Assembly: GCA_951813085.1 (NCBI GenBank)
Contig: OX638348.1
Location: 4,612,501 to 4,676,500, forward strand
Direction: 5' to 3'
Source: an uncultured Opitutaceae bacterium
Lineage (GTDB): Bacteria > Verrucomicrobiota > Verrucomicrobiia > Opitutales > Opitutaceae
DNA: 64,000 nucleotides
The notes under the pieces are model-generated. The model had not been told where the DNA came from and searched no databases. It was given only the letters and a program-made list of their open reading frames with translations. Below, in pieces: positions 27,828 through 36,790 of this stretch (its first letter is position 1; each line of letters begins with the position of its first letter). A program made the position numbers and the translations under genes.

Positions 27828-28712
27828 CTACCGCGTCTGGAAACGCTTGCGGTAGGCTCGAGGCGATTCGCCGATGGAGTTGCTGAAGAAACGGGAAAAG
27901 GCGGATAGCGTCGTAAAGCCGAGCTCGAAAGCGATGTCCGTCAGGCTCAGGTTAGGATTCTGCAAGTAGAGGATGGCTTGATGGGCCCGATAGTTCTTCA
28001 AGTACGCTCCTAGGCTGATGTTGAAGTGCTGGCGGAAATAAGCCCGCAAATTGCTTTCTGACATGTGGAGCGCGCGGGCGATATCCGATACGCTCTGCAG
28101 CGAGTCGGAGTTCTTCGCCAGATATTCCTGGATGGCGTTGATCAACTCCGTCGAGGTGCGGGCGGATGTCTGATGCTGGGAAATGGCCACCTTTGGCCCG
28201 CCTTTCAGCTGCTCGCGCAAGTGATTGATCAGCATCGCCGTTTCGAGGATGATCCGCCGGTTCGCTCGCGGCGTATCCTGGCTCCGATAATTCTCGATCA
28301 TCGTATTGAGCTGCTCGATCGAACCTGAGTCCAGGCTGATGACTCGATTGCGAAACGACTCCATCACGACCGGATTCTCGAGCTCGAAGGTCACGAGCAG
28401 CCAAACGATATTGGGATCCGCCAGTTCCGAGTAGTAGTGGAACTGGTAGGGGAAGATAAGGAAGCCTTGCTCGGGGGATAGTCGCCACTGGATGCCGTCG
28501 ATCGAAATTGTCCCTTCGGTCATGAGATTGAATACCAGCACGAATCGGTGGTGCGGGTAGGAGTCGAAGCTGCGGCGTTGGAGCTCGTTCGAAGTGCGTC
28601 GCGAAAACAGGATGATATTGCTCGGAATGCAAATGTCGACGGACGATCGGCCTTTGAAATAATCCTCGGGCTGTCTCAATTCCAAGGCGTTTTGTATGAG
28701 CGGTAGGCGCAT
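27828..28712 (-). CDS. AraC-family transcription regulator
   Basis: About 294 residues from the ATG at 28712 (MRLPLIQN); an in-frame ATG at 28769 would add 19 residues overlapping the divergent promoter and is less likely. The N-terminal part is a cupin-like sensing domain (FVLVFNLMTEGTISIDGIQW, LIFPYQFHYY). The C-terminal 100 residues hold the double HTH, with SVSDIARALHMSESNLRAYF and SLTDIAFELGFTTLSAFSRF followed by the usual SPRAYRKRF. It is divergent from the amino-sugar operon, 83 bases away, so it is the probable activator of that operon, responding to a sugar. Confidence 0.9.
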   Translation of the reverse strand: MRLPLIQNALELRQPEDYFKGRSSVDICIPSNIILFSRRTSNELQRRSFDSYPHHRFVLVFNLMTEGTISIDGIQWRLSPEQGFLIFPYQFHYYSELADPNIVWLLVTFELENPVVMESFRNRVISLDSGSIEQLNTMIENYRSQDTPRANRRIILETAMLINHLREQLKGGPKVAISQHQTSARTSTELINAIQEYLAKNSDSLQSVSDIARALHMSESNLRAYFRQHFNISLGAYLKNYRAHQAILYLQNPNLSLTDIAFELGFTTLSAFSRFFSNSIGESPRAYRKRFQTR

Positions 28713-28713
28713 G

Positions 28714-28754
28714 TTGACGGAATCGCAAAGTATCGTGTAAACTTTGTAAAGTTT
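28714..28754 (+). promoter_or_regulatory. Promoter and overlapping palindrome of the amino-sugar operon
   Basis: A possible sigma-70 promoter: TTGACG at 28714-28719, 18 bases, TAAACT at 28738-28743. A palindrome AAACTTT-GT-AAAGTTT at 28739-28754 overlaps the -10 element, a place suited to a repressor or to start-site control. AraC proteins usually bind direct repeats, so the palindrome may belong to another regulator. Confidence 0.4.
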
Positions 28755-28795
28755 TTGCAATATGAACAATGCTAAAATGGCAAAAAGGCGAATCT

Positions 28796-30727
28796 ATGTC
28801 TCGGGAAGAAGAACAATTTGAGAAAATCCCTACCAAAGTGTGCCGGGATTCGGAAGAAGCCGCTAAGATCGTTGCGAGCGAAATTGAGGCTCTGATTCAA
28901 GAGCGCTCGAAAGCGGGTCGGAACGTGGTTCTGGGCCTAGCGACGGGATCGACTCCGGTTCCCGTCTATCGGGAGCTCGTACGATTTCATCGGGAAGAGG
29001 GCCTGAGCTTCCGCAATGTGATCACGTTCAATCTAGATGAGTACTACGGCCTCACGGATGAACATCCGGAGAGCTATCACCAGTTCATGTGGGAACGCTT
29101 GTTCCAGCATGTGGACATTCCCAAGGACCAGGTGCATGTCCCCTCCGGTACGGTCGAGCGTTCGAAGGTATACGAATACTGCGCTTCCTACGACCAGGCG
29201 ATCGAGGACGCCGGCGGATTGGACTATCAGATCCTTGGGATTGGGCGGACAGGTCACATCGGGTTCAACGAGCCGGGCTCTACCCGCGATTCCGGTACGC
29301 GTCTGGTGACGCTGGATGCCCTGACCCGATTGGATGCCGCGAGGGATTTCCTGGGCGAGGCGAATGTACCGCTATACGCGATCACGATGGGAGTCGGAAC
29401 CATCCTGAAAGCGCGCAAGCTTGTACTGATGGCTTGGGGACAATCCAAGGCATCGGTTGTCAGGGATGCGGTCGAAGGTAAACCCAACAAAAATCTGCCT
29501 GCTAGCATGTTGCAAGGCCACTCGGACGTTAGGTTCTTTATCGATCCGACCGCATCCGAAGAATTGATACGCTTTCGACTGCCTTGGTTGGTAGGTCCCG
29601 TGGATTGGATGTCCAAGCTGATCCGAAAAGCGGTGCTTTGGCTTTCCGACACCGTGTCCAAACCCATATTGAAGCTGCAGGAGTCCGACTACAACGAGAA
29701 CGGATTGGGCGAGCTCTTGATCCACTCCGGACCCGCCTACGACTTGAACATTGCTGTATTCAACCAAACGCAGCACACCATTACCGGCTGGCCTGGAGGA
29801 AAGCCGAACGCGGATGACAGCCATCGCCCGGAGCGAGCGAAGCCCTTTCCCAAGCGCGTCCTGGTCCTAGGCTCGGAGCCGCACGAAGACATCTTGTGCA
29901 TGGGGGGAACGGTGCATCGGCTCAGCCATCAAGGCTCATCGGTCCGGCTCGCTTACATGACGTCCGGAAATTTAGCGGTTCCCGACAATTTAGCGAAGCA
30001 GACGCTCGCCTTGATGGCGGAGCTTGAGGAAGAGATGGATCTGAAGACTGGCGAAGGGCTGAGCCTGGGCCAGCTCGCCGGAGTGATCCTGAAGAGCATC
30101 GAGGACAAGAAGGATTCGGATCAGGACACGGAGTCGACGTGTCGCATTAAGAGCTTGGTCCGCCGCAACGAGGCCCGCGATGCAGCCCGCACATTGAAAA
30201 TCGGCAGCAAATCCCAGACATTCCTGGATCTGCCATTCTACGAGAAGGGCCGCTATCGAAACTTTTCTCCGGATGACGCGGATGTGACTTCCTTGGTGGA
30301 CCTGCTCGAGGCGGAAAAGCCGCATCAGGTCTACATCAGTGGTGGCTTGGCCGATCCGGGTTCGGTCTCTGGAGTCTGCTATCGCGTGTTCGTGGCGGCG
30401 ATGGAGAGAGTGAAAGATCAAGCTTGGACGGACGATTGCCGTGTTTGGAGCTATCGTGGGGTTGGCCAAGAATGGCCCTTGCATGAGATCGATATGGCCG
30501 TCCCGCTCAGTCCTGGCGAGCTGGCATCCAAGATCGAGGCGAGCTTCCAGTACCGCTCGCAACGGAGCCAGTTTCCCTTTCGAGCTGCTTCCCATCGCGA
30601 AATATGGCAGCAGACCGACGAGATCAACCGATCGACCGCTGAGAAATACGATGCCGTGGGTATGGCAGAGTACGAAGCGATCGAATCGTTCAAGGAAATC
30701 GAGCTTGAAGCGTTGCTACAGGCCTAG
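28796..30727 (+). CDS. nagB: Glucosamine-6-phosphate deaminase fused to PIG-L-like domain
   Basis: About 643 residues from ATG 28796, preceded by AAAGGCG. Residues 1-270 are NagB, which turns glucosamine 6-phosphate into fructose 6-phosphate and ammonia: LATGSTPVPVYREL, FNLDEYYGL and ILGIGRTGHIGFNEP. In E. coli the last motif is GVGNDGHIAFNEP, so the catalytic Asp position is Thr152 here; the His and Glu remain. From about residue 350 a PIG-L/LmbE domain begins (VLVLGSEPHEDILCMGGT). Its metal motif is PHED, not the usual PHPDD or AHPDD, so activity is uncertain. Long NagB proteins of this make occur in Bacteroidetes and Verrucomicrobiota. It is the first gene of the operon; the next gene, also PIG-L, follows after two bases. 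Confidence 0.88.
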   Translation: MSREEEQFEKIPTKVCRDSEEAAKIVASEIEALIQERSKAGRNVVLGLATGSTPVPVYRELVRFHREEGLSFRNVITFNLDEYYGLTDEHPESYHQFMWERLFQHVDIPKDQVHVPSGTVERSKVYEYCASYDQAIEDAGGLDYQILGIGRTGHIGFNEPGSTRDSGTRLVTLDALTRLDAARDFLGEANVPLYAITMGVGTILKARKLVLMAWGQSKASVVRDAVEGKPNKNLPASMLQGHSDVRFFIDPTASEELIRFRLPWLVGPVDWMSKLIRKAVLWLSDTVSKPILKLQESDYNENGLGELLIHSGPAYDLNIAVFNQTQHTITGWPGGKPNADDSHRPERAKPFPKRVLVLGSEPHEDILCMGGTVHRLSHQGSSVRLAYMTSGNLAVPDNLAKQTLALMAELEEEMDLKTGEGLSLGQLAGVILKSIEDKKDSDQDTESTCRIKSLVRRNEARDAARTLKIGSKSQTFLDLPFYEKGRYRNFSPDDADVTSLVDLLEAEKPHQVYISGGLADPGSVSGVCYRVFVAAMERVKDQAWTDDCRVWSYRGVGQEWPLHEIDMAVPLSPGELASKIEASFQYRSQRSQFPFRAASHREIWQQTDEINRSTAEKYDAVGMAEYEAIESFKEIELEALLQA

Positions 30728-30729
30728 AA

Positions 30730-31599
30730 ATGCTCGAGGCTTGCAGCGTGTCTCTTTTGCATAAGACAGATTCGGATATTTGGCTGAACGGGGAGCGATC
30801 CATCGACGATGCCTTGTCCCGTGGAACGCATTTGGGAATTGGAGCGCATCAGGACGATTTGGAGTTCATGGCCTACGAGGGAATCGCTGCGTGCTATGAA
30901 ATGACCGATCTCTGGTTTGTAGGCGTGACGGTTACCGATGGAAGGGGAAGCTCGCGCGCGGGCCCGTTCAAAGATTATTCGGATGAGCAAATTCGTGAAG
31001 TTCGCCGAGAGGAGCAGCGTCAAGCCGCCGAGATTGGCCAGTATTCCGCGCAGCTGCAGCTCGACTATCCTAGCTCAGAGCTCAAGGGGGATCAGCGATC
31101 GAACGTGACGCGCGATCTCTATGAAATCATTAGCCGCGTGAAGCCAAGCGTCGTGTACGTGCACCAGCCTGCGGACAAGCACGACAGCCATGTCGCAACG
31201 CTGGCCTGCAGTATCCATGCGTTGAGGCAGGCGGCCGAGGAGCATATTCCCGCTCGCGTCGTGGGATGCGAAGTATGGCGAGGCTTGGACTGGTTGGGCG
31301 ACGCCGAAAAAATTCCCATGGTGTGTGATCAGTATCCAGATTTAGTAGACAGGCTTTACAAAGTCTTCCGTTCCCAGATCGAGGGCGGAAAACGCTACGA
31401 TCTCGCGGTCGAATGCCGTCGCCGGGCGAACGCCACAATGTTCGATTCTCATGGATCGGATATGTGGGAATCCGTTGCGTGGGGGATCGACCTGAAGCCT
31501 CTCTTAGAGAATCCGAACCTCTCCATCGAGGCGTTCATTCAAGAAAAAACCAGCGCGTTCGCGGCAGATGTGCGTGATCGCGTAAGACAATATTCATGA
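30730..31599 (+). CDS. PIG-L family N-deacetylase
   Basis: 289 residues. The zinc motif GIGAHQDDLEFMAYEG (H40, D42, D43) and the late HQPADKHDSHVAT are present, as in LmbE-like enzymes that remove acetyl from N-acetylglucosamine derivatives. Unlike the domain fused to NagB just upstream, this one has a complete motif and no signal peptide, so it probably acts in the cytoplasm. It could deacetylate an imported amino sugar before NagB. It overlaps the next gene as ATGA. Confidence 0.85.
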   Translation: MLEACSVSLLHKTDSDIWLNGERSIDDALSRGTHLGIGAHQDDLEFMAYEGIAACYEMTDLWFVGVTVTDGRGSSRAGPFKDYSDEQIREVRREEQRQAAEIGQYSAQLQLDYPSSELKGDQRSNVTRDLYEIISRVKPSVVYVHQPADKHDSHVATLACSIHALRQAAEEHIPARVVGCEVWRGLDWLGDAEKIPMVCDQYPDLVDRLYKVFRSQIEGGKRYDLAVECRRRANATMFDSHGSDMWESVAWGIDLKPLLENPNLSIEAFIQEKTSAFAADVRDRVRQYS

Positions 31600-32630
31600 T
31601 GGAAACACAAGCGAACGAAACTCTCAAAGGCATTCTCGTCGGCTGCGGCTTCATGGGCGGGATGCATGCTCAGATATATAAAATTCTCGATGGAGTCGAA
31701 TTGGTTGGCGCCGTGGATGGACGCGTGGAGGAGGCCAAGGAAAAGCTCGATTCCCTAGGCTGCCCAACCCGCGTATTCGCTACGTTGACTGAAGCGCTCG
31801 AATCTGTGGAGTGCGACTTCGTCGATGTCTGCCTCCCCACGAGTCTGCATGAGCAGTATTCGGTTGAAGCTCTGAATGCGGGGAAGTCGCTCTTTTGCGA
31901 AAGACCCTTGGCCCTTTCGGTGGAGTCCGCAGACCGCATCCTGGCAGCCGCAGACGCCAACAACGCCTTCGCCCAGGTCGGGCAATGCCTGCGTTTTTGG
32001 CCGGAATACCAACGTTTGATGGAATATCACTCCAGCGGCGATGGCGGAAAGCTGTTGAGCTTGAATCTCACGCGTCGCTGCGCGCGCCCCAGCTACGGAA
32101 TCGATAATTGGTTGAACGACGCGTCGCAGTCGGGCGGAGCCGCCTTGGATCTGCATATTCACGATACGGACTTTGTATTGGCTATGCTGGGAGAACCGAA
32201 CTCCGTCAGCAGCCGAGTGACCCGAGACTTCAGCGGTCCCGTTCACGTCTTCAGCCTGTTCGACTACGACTCGCTTATTGTTTCTTCAGAGGGTGGATGG
32301 AATTATCCTGTGGGCTGGGGCTTTCAAATGGCTTTCCAAGCCGTGTACGAGCGATCCGTGCTGGACTTCGATTCGAGCAATGGCAAAGGGCTTATGATTT
32401 GCGAGGGAAGGGAGGAGCCGCGTTCGTTGGAAGTGGAGGCCCCCGATGCGGGAGAATCCCAAAGCGGGGAGGGGAATGTTTCGGATCTCGGGGGCTATTT
32501 TAATGAGTTGAAGTATTTTACGGATTGCCTGAAAAAAGGGGCGGCCCCTGAGATAGCGACGTTGGCGGATGCCCGCGATTCTCTTGCTCTTGCCCTCAAG
32601 GAAATCGAGCTGGGAGAGAGTAGCGGCTGA
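31596..32630 (+). CDS. Gfo/Idh/MocA-family oxidoreductase
   Basis: 344 residues with the N-terminal NAD(P) fold (GILVGCGFMGGMHAQIY), the motif CERPLALSVESADRIL in the place of the usual EKP lysine signature (Arg for Lys), and a C-terminal alpha/beta domain with GGAALDLHIHDTDFVLAMLG. Enzymes of this family oxidise or epimerise sugars and cyclitols. Its position between a deacetylase and a sugar isomerase suggests a step in catabolism of an unusual sugar. The substrate is not known. Confidence 0.85.
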   Translation: MMETQANETLKGILVGCGFMGGMHAQIYKILDGVELVGAVDGRVEEAKEKLDSLGCPTRVFATLTEALESVECDFVDVCLPTSLHEQYSVEALNAGKSLFCERPLALSVESADRILAAADANNAFAQVGQCLRFWPEYQRLMEYHSSGDGGKLLSLNLTRRCARPSYGIDNWLNDASQSGGAALDLHIHDTDFVLAMLGEPNSVSSRVTRDFSGPVHVFSLFDYDSLIVSSEGGWNYPVGWGFQMAFQAVYERSVLDFDSSNGKGLMICEGREEPRSLEVEAPDAGESQSGEGNVSDLGGYFNELKYFTDCLKKGAAPEIATLADARDSLALALKEIELGESSG

Positions 32631-32678
32631 GGCTATTGCCGCTCGTTTTCTCAGACTATAGGTAGAAGTTTATTACCC

Positions 32679-33530
32679 ATGAAAAAATCGATTAGCATTT
32701 GGTCCTTCTACGGGGACTGGTCACTGAAGGAGAAACTAGAGCTTGCTCGCGATGCAGGTTTCGAAGGATTCGAGATTGATGTAAGCGGCGATGGCCCGAT
32801 TACGTTGGAGAGCGATGACGCTGCTATTGATGCAGTGGGCGCCTTGGCTTCGGATGTCGGTATCGAACTAAGTGGCTTGGCGACCGGCATGTATTGGGAA
32901 TTCAATCCTGCGAGTAGCGACGATGGCAATCGCGCCAATGCAAAAAAAGTCATAGAAAAGCAAATACAAGTCGCTTCGCAGCTGAATATTGGAGCGATAC
33001 TGGTCGTTCCCGGTTCCGTGGGAGCGGATTTCATCCCAGGCTGCGAGGAGATTTCCTACAATCAAGTTTGGGACCGGGCGACTGAGTTCATTGCATCGGC
33101 GCTTCCGTTGGCGAAAGAAAAGGGTGTTACGCTTTGCATCGAGAACGTGTGGAACAAATTTCTGATGAGCCCGATGGAGATGGCTCGCTTTATCGATCAA
33201 TTCGATGACGAGCGCGTAGGGAGCTATTTTGACGTGGGCAATGTTCTAGCGACGGGCTATCCGGAGCATTGGGTACCCATCTTGGGCGAGCGCATCAAAC
33301 GCGTCCATGTGAAGGACTACCGCCGGGCGGTGGGGTCGGTAGACGGCTTTGTCGACTTGCTTTCGGGAGACGTGAATTGGCCGGCAGTGATGAGCGCGCT
33401 CCGATCGATTGGATACAATGGTTGGGTAGCGGCAGAGATGATTCCGCCTGTGCCGTTCTATAAGCACTCGCCTGAGACATTGATCGACAATACCTCTCGA
33501 GCGATGGACAATATCTTCAAACTAACCTGA
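32679..33530 (+). CDS. Sugar phosphate isomerase/epimerase (TIM barrel)
   Basis: 283 residues of the AP-endonuclease-2/xylose-isomerase-like family. Barrel strands are visible as KSISIWSFYGDW, LEIDVSGDG-like FEGFEIDV, NIGAILVVPGSVG, CIENVWNK, GSYFDVGNV and RIKRVHVKDYRR; metal-binding Glu, Asp and His residues lie in these strands, and WVAAEM near the end gives the last Glu. No signal peptide, so cytoplasmic. It likely interconverts a keto sugar or inosose. It starts 48 bases after the oxidoreductase and is 11 bases from the symporter gene, well inside the operon. Confidence 0.85.
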   Translation: MKKSISIWSFYGDWSLKEKLELARDAGFEGFEIDVSGDGPITLESDDAAIDAVGALASDVGIELSGLATGMYWEFNPASSDDGNRANAKKVIEKQIQVASQLNIGAILVVPGSVGADFIPGCEEISYNQVWDRATEFIASALPLAKEKGVTLCIENVWNKFLMSPMEMARFIDQFDDERVGSYFDVGNVLATGYPEHWVPILGERIKRVHVKDYRRAVGSVDGFVDLLSGDVNWPAVMSALRSIGYNGWVAAEMIPPVPFYKHSPETLIDNTSRAMDNIFKLT

Positions 33531-33541
33531 ACCCCTTCTCT

Positions 33542-35329
33542 ATGCAGTTAACCACCCTAGATTGGATCATCATCGCAACGTATTTTGTTGCGGTCTTGTT
33601 GATCGGGGTCGTCGTTGCCAAGATCGCTGGCAAGAATGCTTGGAATTTCTTCCTGGGAGGTCGCGAGATGCCCTGGTGGCTGCTGGGTGTATCCATGGTG
33701 GCCACGACCTTTTCCACGGACACGCCAAACTTGGTTACGGATATCGTGCGACAAAATGGTGTGGCGGGCAATTGGGTTTGGTGGGCCTTCCTCATTACGG
33801 GTATGGTGACGGTGTTCCTGTACGCGAAGCTTTGGAGGAGAATGGACGTACTGACCGACATCGAATTTTACGAAGTCAGGTATACGGGGAAGAGCGCGGC
33901 GTTTCTGCGTGGCTTTCGGGCGCTTTATCTTGGGGTCTTTTTCAACATCATGATTATGGCGTCCGTGTCGCTCGCGGCCATCAAGATTGGTGGCGTGATG
34001 CTGGGGTTAAGTCCGTTGCAATGTATTTTAGGCGCGTCAATCGTTACGGTCATATTTTCATCGTTGGGCGGATTTAGAGGCATCGTATTCACGGATTTCC
34101 CACTGTTTGTCGTCGCCATGATTGGTTCGTTGGCCGCGGCTTATTTTGCATTGGGCCATGCTGAAATTGGTTCGCTGAGCGCATTGCTGGAGCACCCCAA
34201 TGTCGCGGGGAAAACGGGATTCCTTCCCGAGATAGAGCGGGATGCCTCGGGCGCCCTCACGGATGAAAGCCTGAATCTTTGGATGACGCTCTTGATCATT
34301 CCCCTCTTCGTGCAGTGGTGGAGCGTTTGGTACCCCGGCGCCGAGCCCGGCGGCGGCGGGTACATCGCCCAGCGCATGCTGGCGGCGGAAAACGAGCGCC
34401 ATGCGACCGGAGCCGTCCTGTTCTTCAACTTCGCTCACTATGGGTTGCGTCCCTGGCCTTGGATCATCGTAGCCCTGGCTTCGTTGGTCGCCTTTCCCAC
34501 GCTCGATAGCATTCAGTCGGCGTTTCCGGAGGTGGACCCAAGTGTTGTCGGCCACGATCTCGCGTATCCAGCGATGCTAACCTTCTTGCCGAGCGGCTGG
34601 CTGGGGCTGGTATTGGCATCATTGGTTGCTGTCTATATGTCCACGATTTCAACTCACTTGAATTGGGGTTCTTCCTACGTGGCGCATGACTTCTATAAGA
34701 GGTTTGTTAAGAAGAAGGCCAGCGGCAAGGAACTCGTCATTTTGGGAAGGCTATCGACCGTTCTTCTAATGGTCGTCGCTGGCTGGCTCGCTCTCCAATT
34801 GAAGTCTGCTCTCGATACGTTTCAGATCTTGCTGCAAGTCGGGGCGGGAACGGGTCTGCTTTTCATCCTTCGCTGGTTTTGGTGGCGTATCAACGCGTTC
34901 AGCGAACTGTCTGCCATGATCGCCTCATTCATATTTGCAGTCGGATTCAAGGTCGTTGATCCGGGTTGGGCCTGGTGGGTGGAGCTAATCACCAGCATCG
35001 GAATGACGACCGTCGTATGGGTGACCGTGACCTTGGCTACGCCTCCGAGCGACAAGAAGCATCTGCTCAAGTTCTACAAGCGCGTGCGGCCAGGGGGCAG
35101 CGGCTGGAATCCTGTTCGCGAGCAGAACAAGGAATTTTTGCCGCGTCCCGATGCGATGGGGCCTCAGGTTGGGCAAGCGGTTTTAGGCATACTTTCAGTA
35201 TACGGATTTTTGTTTGGAATAGGTAAGCTCATCTATGGCGACATCCTTATCGGAATCGTTCTCCTTGTAGTTGGAATCGCCATAGGACTGAAACTAGTGA
35301 CGTCCAAGTCTGTCGGTGGGCGCATTTAA
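33542..35329 (+). CDS. Sodium:solute symporter (SSS family)
   Basis: 595 residues with about 14 membrane helices. The start LDWIIIATYFVAVLLIGVVV, the GREMPWWLLGVSMVATTFS motif of helix 2 region and MSTISTHLNWGSSYVAHDFY near helix 8-9 are typical of the SSS family; the last one contains Ser/Thr residues of the sodium site. It probably imports the sugar that the operon degrades, driven by the sodium gradient, which suits a marine organism. It starts 11 bases after the isomerase gene. Confidence 0.9.
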   Translation: MQLTTLDWIIIATYFVAVLLIGVVVAKIAGKNAWNFFLGGREMPWWLLGVSMVATTFSTDTPNLVTDIVRQNGVAGNWVWWAFLITGMVTVFLYAKLWRRMDVLTDIEFYEVRYTGKSAAFLRGFRALYLGVFFNIMIMASVSLAAIKIGGVMLGLSPLQCILGASIVTVIFSSLGGFRGIVFTDFPLFVVAMIGSLAAAYFALGHAEIGSLSALLEHPNVAGKTGFLPEIERDASGALTDESLNLWMTLLIIPLFVQWWSVWYPGAEPGGGGYIAQRMLAAENERHATGAVLFFNFAHYGLRPWPWIIVALASLVAFPTLDSIQSAFPEVDPSVVGHDLAYPAMLTFLPSGWLGLVLASLVAVYMSTISTHLNWGSSYVAHDFYKRFVKKKASGKELVILGRLSTVLLMVVAGWLALQLKSALDTFQILLQVGAGTGLLFILRWFWWRINAFSELSAMIASFIFAVGFKVVDPGWAWWVELITSIGMTTVVWVTVTLATPPSDKKHLLKFYKRVRPGGSGWNPVREQNKEFLPRPDAMGPQVGQAVLGILSVYGFLFGIGKLIYGDILIGIVLLVVGIAIGLKLVTSKSVGGRI

Positions 35330-35360
35330 TAGATATCGATCGAAAAGAGAAAATACTGTC

Positions 35361-36770
35361 ATGAATACTCCAGAGGACTCACGTCGCAATTTCGTTAAGG
35401 TAGTAGGGACTGTTGGAGCCGGAATCGTCGCTGGCTGCGCGGTGGCGGAAAAGGGAGACTCAACCACCCCCTCCCGACCTTCGCAGGCGAAGTACATGGG
35501 AGACTTCGCCGCTCCTAAGATCGATACGGTTCGCGTAGCGATCATCGGGGTAGGCGCTCGGGGTCGAGGCCACGCTCGTCAGGTGGCGGAGATCGAAGGG
35601 AGCGAGATAGTAGCGATATGCGACCTCTACGAAGATCTGGCCCAGCGATCAAAAGCCGAATGCGAGAAAGCAGGAAAGGGAGAACGACATAAGGATATTG
35701 CCCTGTATAACGAAAATGGGGATAGTTGGAAGACGATGCTTCAGGAAGTGCGTCCGGACGCGGTTTTCGTAGTGACGCCTTGGGTATTGCATGCACCGAT
35801 GGCGATAGAGGCGATGAAGCAGGGTGCGCATGCATTTGTCGAGGTTCCGTTGGGAATTACAAATGAAGAGCTTTGGGAGATTGTGGATACATCGGAAAGC
35901 ACGGGCAAGCACTGCATGATGATGGAAAACGTCAACTATGGAAGGGAAGAGCTTCTATACTTGAACATGTGCCGTCAGGGCGTGATTGGCGAGTTGCTGC
36001 ATGGAGAGGCCGCCTACATCCATGAGCTTCGCCGCCAAATGAACCAAGTCGATCGCGGAACGGGATCGTGGCGTACCTACCACTATGCGAAGCGTGACGC
36101 CAATTTGTATCCAACGCATGGATTAGGTCCCGTGGCTCAGTACATGAACTTGGCGAGAGGGGAAGACAATTTTGAACGACTCGTCTCCTTTTCGTCGCCA
36201 GGCCGAGGGCGGAATCTGTACGCGAAAGCCAATTTCCCCGCCGATCACAAATGGAATCAGATGGATTTCAAGGGAGGCGATATCAACACGTCGATCATCA
36301 GGTCGACCTTGGGGCGCACGATTATGGTGCAGTGGGACGAAACGAGTCCGAGGCCCTACTCGCGCCATAACCTGATACAGGGAACGAAAGGGACGCTGAC
36401 CGGATTCCCAACGCGAGTGGCTTTGGAAGGGGGCGTCGACGGCGCCACCGATGATCATCATAGCTGGGCGGAGGGTGAAAAGCTCGAGGCGCTCTTCGAG
36501 AAGTACGAGCATCCGCTTTACAAACGACTCGGCGCGCTCGCTCTGAAAATGGGAGGCCATGGGGGAATGGACCTTATCATGCGTTATCGCATCATTGAGT
36601 GCCTGCGCCTGGGACAGCCGCTCGATCAGAATCTTTACGAAGGATGCTTTTGGAGCGCGGTTACTCCGCTTAGCGAAGCATCCGTCAAGGAAGACGGTTC
36701 CTCGCAAGCGTTCCCGGACTTCACCCGCGGTGAATGGAAGAATACGAAACCCTTGGATATAATCGCCTGA
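35361..36770 (+). CDS. GH109-type protein (NAD-dependent alpha-N-acetylgalactosaminidase family), Tat-exported
   Basis: About 469 residues from ATG 35361. The N-terminus holds a twin-arginine signal (SRRNFVKVVGTVGAGIVAGCA), so the folded, cofactor-loaded protein is exported. The NAD fold follows (VRVAIIGVGARGRGHARQV), then CDLYEDLA and VEVPLGIT. The segment GSWRTYHYAKRDANLYPTHG near residues 235-255 is characteristic of GH109 enzymes, which cleave alpha-linked GalNAc through an NAD redox cycle. GH109 members of this kind fit the sulfatase and deacetylase context. Simple Gfo/Idh oxidoreductase activity remains possible. The TAA of the symporter gene is 31 bases upstream. Confidence 0.8.
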   Translation: MNTPEDSRRNFVKVVGTVGAGIVAGCAVAEKGDSTTPSRPSQAKYMGDFAAPKIDTVRVAIIGVGARGRGHARQVAEIEGSEIVAICDLYEDLAQRSKAECEKAGKGERHKDIALYNENGDSWKTMLQEVRPDAVFVVTPWVLHAPMAIEAMKQGAHAFVEVPLGITNEELWEIVDTSESTGKHCMMMENVNYGREELLYLNMCRQGVIGELLHGEAAYIHELRRQMNQVDRGTGSWRTYHYAKRDANLYPTHGLGPVAQYMNLARGEDNFERLVSFSSPGRGRNLYAKANFPADHKWNQMDFKGGDINTSIIRSTLGRTIMVQWDETSPRPYSRHNLIQGTKGTLTGFPTRVALEGGVDGATDDHHSWAEGEKLEALFEKYEHPLYKRLGALALKMGGHGGMDLIMRYRIIECLRLGQPLDQNLYEGCFWSAVTPLSEASVKEDGSSQAFPDFTRGEWKNTKPLDIIA

Positions 36771-36790
36771 ACGGAAGAAGGAGCTTTGCC

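Noticed and set aside
28769..28795. Upstream ATG of nagB
   Set aside because: It lies in the promoter region and lacks a ribosome site, whereas 28796 is preceded by AAAGGCG.
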